A stretch of DNA of 8,616 bases from JBGOUJ01 sp041477005 (GTDB lineage Bacteria > Acidobacteriota > Terriglobia > Bryobacterales > JACQDG01), in the NCBI GenBank assembly GCA_041477005.1, contig JBGOUJ010000335.1, forward strand, positions 1-8,616, read 5' to 3'. Both the position numbers and the translations under genes were made by a program. This document shows, piece after piece, positions 6,811 to 8,616 of this stretch (the first letter of the stretch is position 1; the number at the start of each line of letters is the position of its first letter). The notes under the pieces were generated by a model. That model saw only the letters and a list, made by a program, of their open reading frames with translations. It had not been told where the DNA came from and searched no databases.

Positions 6811-6854
6811 CGCCAGAGAGCGGTTTCCCGTCATCCCGAAACCGCTCCCTTGCG
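6811..6854. repeat. Strong imperfect hairpin spanning the cvpA stop codon, likely interspersed repeat
   Basis: GAGCGGTTTC (6818-6827) and GAAACCGCTC (6838-6847) are perfect 10-bp reverse complements around a 10-nt loop. The pairing extends outwards to 6811 and 6854, giving 17-bp arms with one G-T wobble and one mismatch. The stop codon of cvpA (6831-6833) is inside the loop. The sequence entering the hairpin (minus strand GCCGCGACCGCAAGGGAGCGG) resembles short repeats I recall as abundant in Solibacter-type genomes; this is memory and needs a genome search. Only TCTGG follows the stem, so it lacks a terminator U-run, but it may still stabilise or end the purC-cvpA transcript. Confidence 0.6.
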
Positions 6855-7412
6855 GTCGCGGCTCCGCAGAACGGTATTCGCCGGCGCTTCCCGCCAGACC
6901 TTGTGAATGCGGTCGAGGCCTTCCTGAAATCCATCCTTGAGTTTGCGGGGGGCGAGCGCCACAATGGCCCGCGCGCACTGCAGCACGGTGGGCGCCAGGC
7001 GCGATTCGGCCACCGATTCGATCGGTCTCTTTCCGGGAGCGAAGGCCACGATCGCCAGCACCAGGCCGGCCGCTATCAGCAGCCCGCGCAGCAATCCGAA
7101 CGCCGCACCCAGCAGGCGATCGAACCACCGCAGGCCGCTCGCCTTGACCAGGCCCGCCAGGATCTTCGTGATCACCCATCCCAACAGGAGAAAGACGAAA
7201 AAGATCAGCACGAAAGCTGCGAAGCTGGCGACCGACGCGTTGCTGGCGTAGGGCTGCAGCCGCTTCGCCACATCCGGATACCACCACAGCGCTCCCAGAA
7301 TGCCGAGGATGGCCGCCGCCAGGCTCACCAGCTCGCGGGTCAGTCCCTTGACGATGCTCGTTCCGAGCGAAACGGCAACCACCGCCGCGATGAGGAAATC
7401 CAGCCAGTTCAC
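6831..7412 (-). CDS. cvpA: CvpA-family inner-membrane protein
   Basis: 193 residues with four predicted membrane segments (about 4-22, 27-46, 63-87, 101-125), the layout of the CvpA/colicin V production family. The opening MNWLDFLIAAVVAVS, the loop KGLTRELVSLAA (22-33) and RWFDRLLGAAFGLLRG (95-110) are typical. The family's biochemical role is unsettled; it is linked to envelope function and, in E. coli, lies upstream of purF. Start is GTG at 7412: it overlaps the purC stop by 4 bp (GTGA), which suggests translational coupling, and GGGGAAG lies shortly upstream inside purC. The cytoplasmic tail from about 126 is variable, and the last residues (about 183-193, RSRDRKGAVSG) are encoded by a hairpin repeat, so the original C-terminus may have been replaced. 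The name does not imply a bacteriocin here. Confidence 0.85.
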   Translation of the reverse strand: MNWLDFLIAAVVAVSLGTSIVKGLTRELVSLAAAILGILGALWWYPDVAKRLQPYASNASVASFAAFVLIFFVFLLLGWVITKILAGLVKASGLRWFDRLLGAAFGLLRGLLIAAGLVLAIVAFAPGKRPIESVAESRLAPTVLQCARAIVALAPRKLKDGFQEGLDRIHKVWREAPANTVLRSRDRKGAVSG

Positions 7413-8308
7413 AACGGCTTCCCCGTCACCACCCGATACGCTTCCAGGTATTTCTCGCTGGTCTTCCGGGCGACCTCCTCCGGCAGGGGCGGCGCCGGCG
7501 GCTGCTTGCTCCAGCGAATCGACTCCAGGTAGTCGCGCACGTACTGCTTGTCGTAAGAGAACTGCGGCCCGCCGGGGCGATAGCTTTCGAGCGGCCAGAA
7601 ACGCGACGAATCGGGCGTGAGCACCTCGTCGCCCAGGATCAGCCGGCCGCCGGCCTGCCCGAACTCGAATTTCGTGTCGGCGATGATGATGCCGCGCGAG
7701 CGCGCGTACCCGGCGGCTTGCGAATAGATCCCCAGCGTCAGGTCCCGCAGCTTCGCCGCCAGCTCGCCGCCCACAAGCTGGGCCATGGTTTCAAACGAGA
7801 TGTTCTCGTCGTGGCCGGACTGCGCCTTGGTGGCCGGCGTGAAGATCGGCTCGGGCAGCCGGTCGCTCTCCTGCAAACCCGCCGGCAGCCGGATGCCGCA
7901 GACGGTTCCGCTTTGCAAGTATTCCTTCCAGCCGGAGCCGGACAAATAGCCGCGCGCCACGCATTCCACCGGCGCCATCTCGGCCTGAACCACGAGCATC
8001 GACCGCCCTTCGAGCTGCTCGCGGTATGGCCGCAGCGGCCCCGGATAGGCGCTCACGTCGGCGGTGAGGAAGTGCGTCGGCACGACGTCGCGCAGGAAGT
8101 CAAACCAGAAGATCGAGAGCTGGGTGAGCACCTCTCCCTTGCGCGGGATGCCGGTCGGCAGAATGTAGTCGAACGCCGAGATCCGGTCGGTGGCCACAAT
8201 CAGCAGCTTGCCGTCGACGCGGTAGACGTCGCGGACTTTGCCTCGCCCCACCAGCTCGCAGCCAGGCATGTCGGTTTCGAGAAGAATATCTTTCGCTTGG
8301 GGGATCAT
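7409..8308 (-). CDS. purC: Phosphoribosylaminoimidazole-succinocarboxamide synthase (SAICAR synthetase)
   Basis: 299 residues from ATG at 8308. PurC joins L-aspartate to CAIR with ATP, giving SAICAR in de novo purine synthesis. Motifs in order: GKVRDVY (23-29, nucleotide-binding strand), VATDRISAFD (38-47), VECVARGYLSGSGW (114-127), PIFTPATKAQSGHDENI (154-170, substrate and metal region), IIADTKFEFG (208-217, second family signature) and LGDEVLTPDSSRFW (225-238). At about 300 residues it is the longer, yeast Ade1-like form rather than the about 240-residue form of E. coli. Upstream ATG at 8350 would add 14 residues (beginning MVFPAASG) that do not look like the family N-terminus and has no properly spaced ribosome site; 8308 is preferred, although it too lacks a Shine-Dalgarno. 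It is 58 nt from the glycosyltransferase stop and overlaps cvpA by 4 bp. Confidence 0.96.
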   Translation of the reverse strand: MIPQAKDILLETDMPGCELVGRGKVRDVYRVDGKLLIVATDRISAFDYILPTGIPRKGEVLTQLSIFWFDFLRDVVPTHFLTADVSAYPGPLRPYREQLEGRSMLVVQAEMAPVECVARGYLSGSGWKEYLQSGTVCGIRLPAGLQESDRLPEPIFTPATKAQSGHDENISFETMAQLVGGELAAKLRDLTLGIYSQAAGYARSRGIIIADTKFEFGQAGGRLILGDEVLTPDSSRFWPLESYRPGGPQFSYDKQYVRDYLESIRWSKQPPAPPLPEEVARKTSEKYLEAYRVVTGKPL

Positions 8309-8319
8309 GATAAAAGATG

Positions 8320-8325
8320 ATGATA
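8320..8325 (-). promoter_or_regulatory. Possible -10 box for a leaderless purC transcript
   Basis: TATCAT on the minus strand ends 11 nt before the purC ATG, so transcription would start about 5 nt from the start codon. No Shine-Dalgarno precedes that ATG. A -35 match is not convincing. The two observations agree with leaderless expression but neither proves it. Confidence 0.25.
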
Positions 8326-8366
8326 GCCCAGATGCCGCCGGGAAGACCATCCTCGAGCCGCAGGGC

Positions 8367-8616
8367 TTATTCCGCCAAGATCTCCCGGTAAGCCCGTTGC
8401 GCCTGCTCCCGGCTATACCCCGCTTCGACCTTCCGGCGGCCGGCCTGGCCCATCGCGCGTCGGCGTCCGGAGTCGCTGAGCAGCGTGTCGAGCGCGGCGG
8501 CGAGGCGGGCCGCTTCGCCGCCTCCCGGCTCGATCAGGACGCCGGTTCGAGCGTCCACCACCACCTCCTCCGCTGCCCCGGCGCGCGAGCACACTACGGG
8601 CCGCTCGGTGGCGAAA
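8367..8616 (-). CDS. Glycosyltransferase family 4-type protein, C-terminal end only
   Basis: The last 82 residues of a protein whose N-terminus lies beyond the right edge. The visible part is the end of a GT-B fold C-terminal domain: FATERPVVCSRAGAAEEVV (the nucleotide-sugar loop, with A-E-E where GT4 enzymes usually have an E after a G-G or A-G), then DARTGVLIEPGGGEAARLA, the helix ALDTLLSDSGRRRAMGQAGR and a YSREQAQRAYREIL tail. GT4 enzymes move a sugar from a nucleotide-sugar to lipid or polysaccharide acceptors. Donor and acceptor cannot be told from this fragment. Stop TAA is at 8367-8369. It is co-directional with purC, 58 nt upstream; the short gap would allow read-through. Confidence 0.85.
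   Translation of the reverse strand, partial: FATERPVVCSRAGAAEEVVVDARTGVLIEPGGGEAARLAAALDTLLSDSGRRRAMGQAGRRKVEAGYSREQAQRAYREILAE

Noticed and set aside
6671..6964. Upstream extension of the TIGR03437 protein
   Set aside because: It would bury the signal peptide and overlap the cvpA end; ATG 6670 has a good ribosome site.
6831..7412. CvpA as a bacteriocin-production gene
   Set aside because: No bacteriocin precursor, transporter or immunity gene is nearby; the purC overlap fits a housekeeping setting.
8309..8350. Alternative purC start at 8350
   Set aside because: The extra residues do not resemble the PurC N-terminus, and GAGG abuts the ATG with no spacing.
1..8616. tRNA, rRNA, riboswitch, CRISPR array, IS element or integrase
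   Set aside because: Nothing with the needed structure or motifs was seen; the gaps between genes are under 180 bp.

Overview
The window is GC-rich and every supported gene lies on the minus strand, so transcription runs from the right edge to the left edge. The best lineage marker is a secreted protein (4931-6670) that ends in a TIGR03437-type C-terminal domain, a domain expanded in Acidobacteria of the Solibacter/Bryobacter group. Together with the base composition, solitary PIN protein and secreted glycosidase-like protein, this suggests a soil-type acidobacterium. The assignment is an inference from protein style, not from a marker gene.

Right to left: the C-terminal end of a GT4-type glycosyltransferase (8367-8616, cut by the edge); purC of purine synthesis (7409-8308), with a possible leaderless start; a CvpA-family membrane protein (6831-7412) whose GTG start overlaps the purC stop by 4 bp. 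The cvpA stop codon sits in the loop of a strong imperfect hairpin (6811-6854) that looks like an interspersed repeat. A short intergenic region follows, with an extended -10 promoter candidate.

Next comes a tight cluster: the TIGR03437 protein, an AlaX-type alanyl-tRNA editing protein starting 2 nt after it (3741-4928), and a PIN-domain ribonuclease (3335-3736) that has no ATG, GTG or TTG start in its frame. After a roughly 100 bp gap with inverted repeats and a TATAAT box comes sppA, a 67K-type signal peptide peptidase (1487-3229). Left of sppA are a 10-nt tandem/inverted repeat (1411-1482) and a 44-codon fragment resembling the start of an alpha/beta hydrolase. The fragment's stop overlaps the start of a secreted glycoside-hydrolase-like protein that runs off the left edge (1-1307).

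Functionally this is mostly housekeeping: purine synthesis, tRNA proofreading, membrane proteolysis, and secreted or envelope proteins. No gap exceeds 300 bp, and I saw no RNA gene, CRISPR array, transposase or integrase. I did not find a convincing new multi-gene system. The parts most worth a second look are the start-codon-less PIN gene abutting alaX, the hairpin repeat that supplies the cvpA stop, and the repeat plus gene-remnant scar left of sppA.
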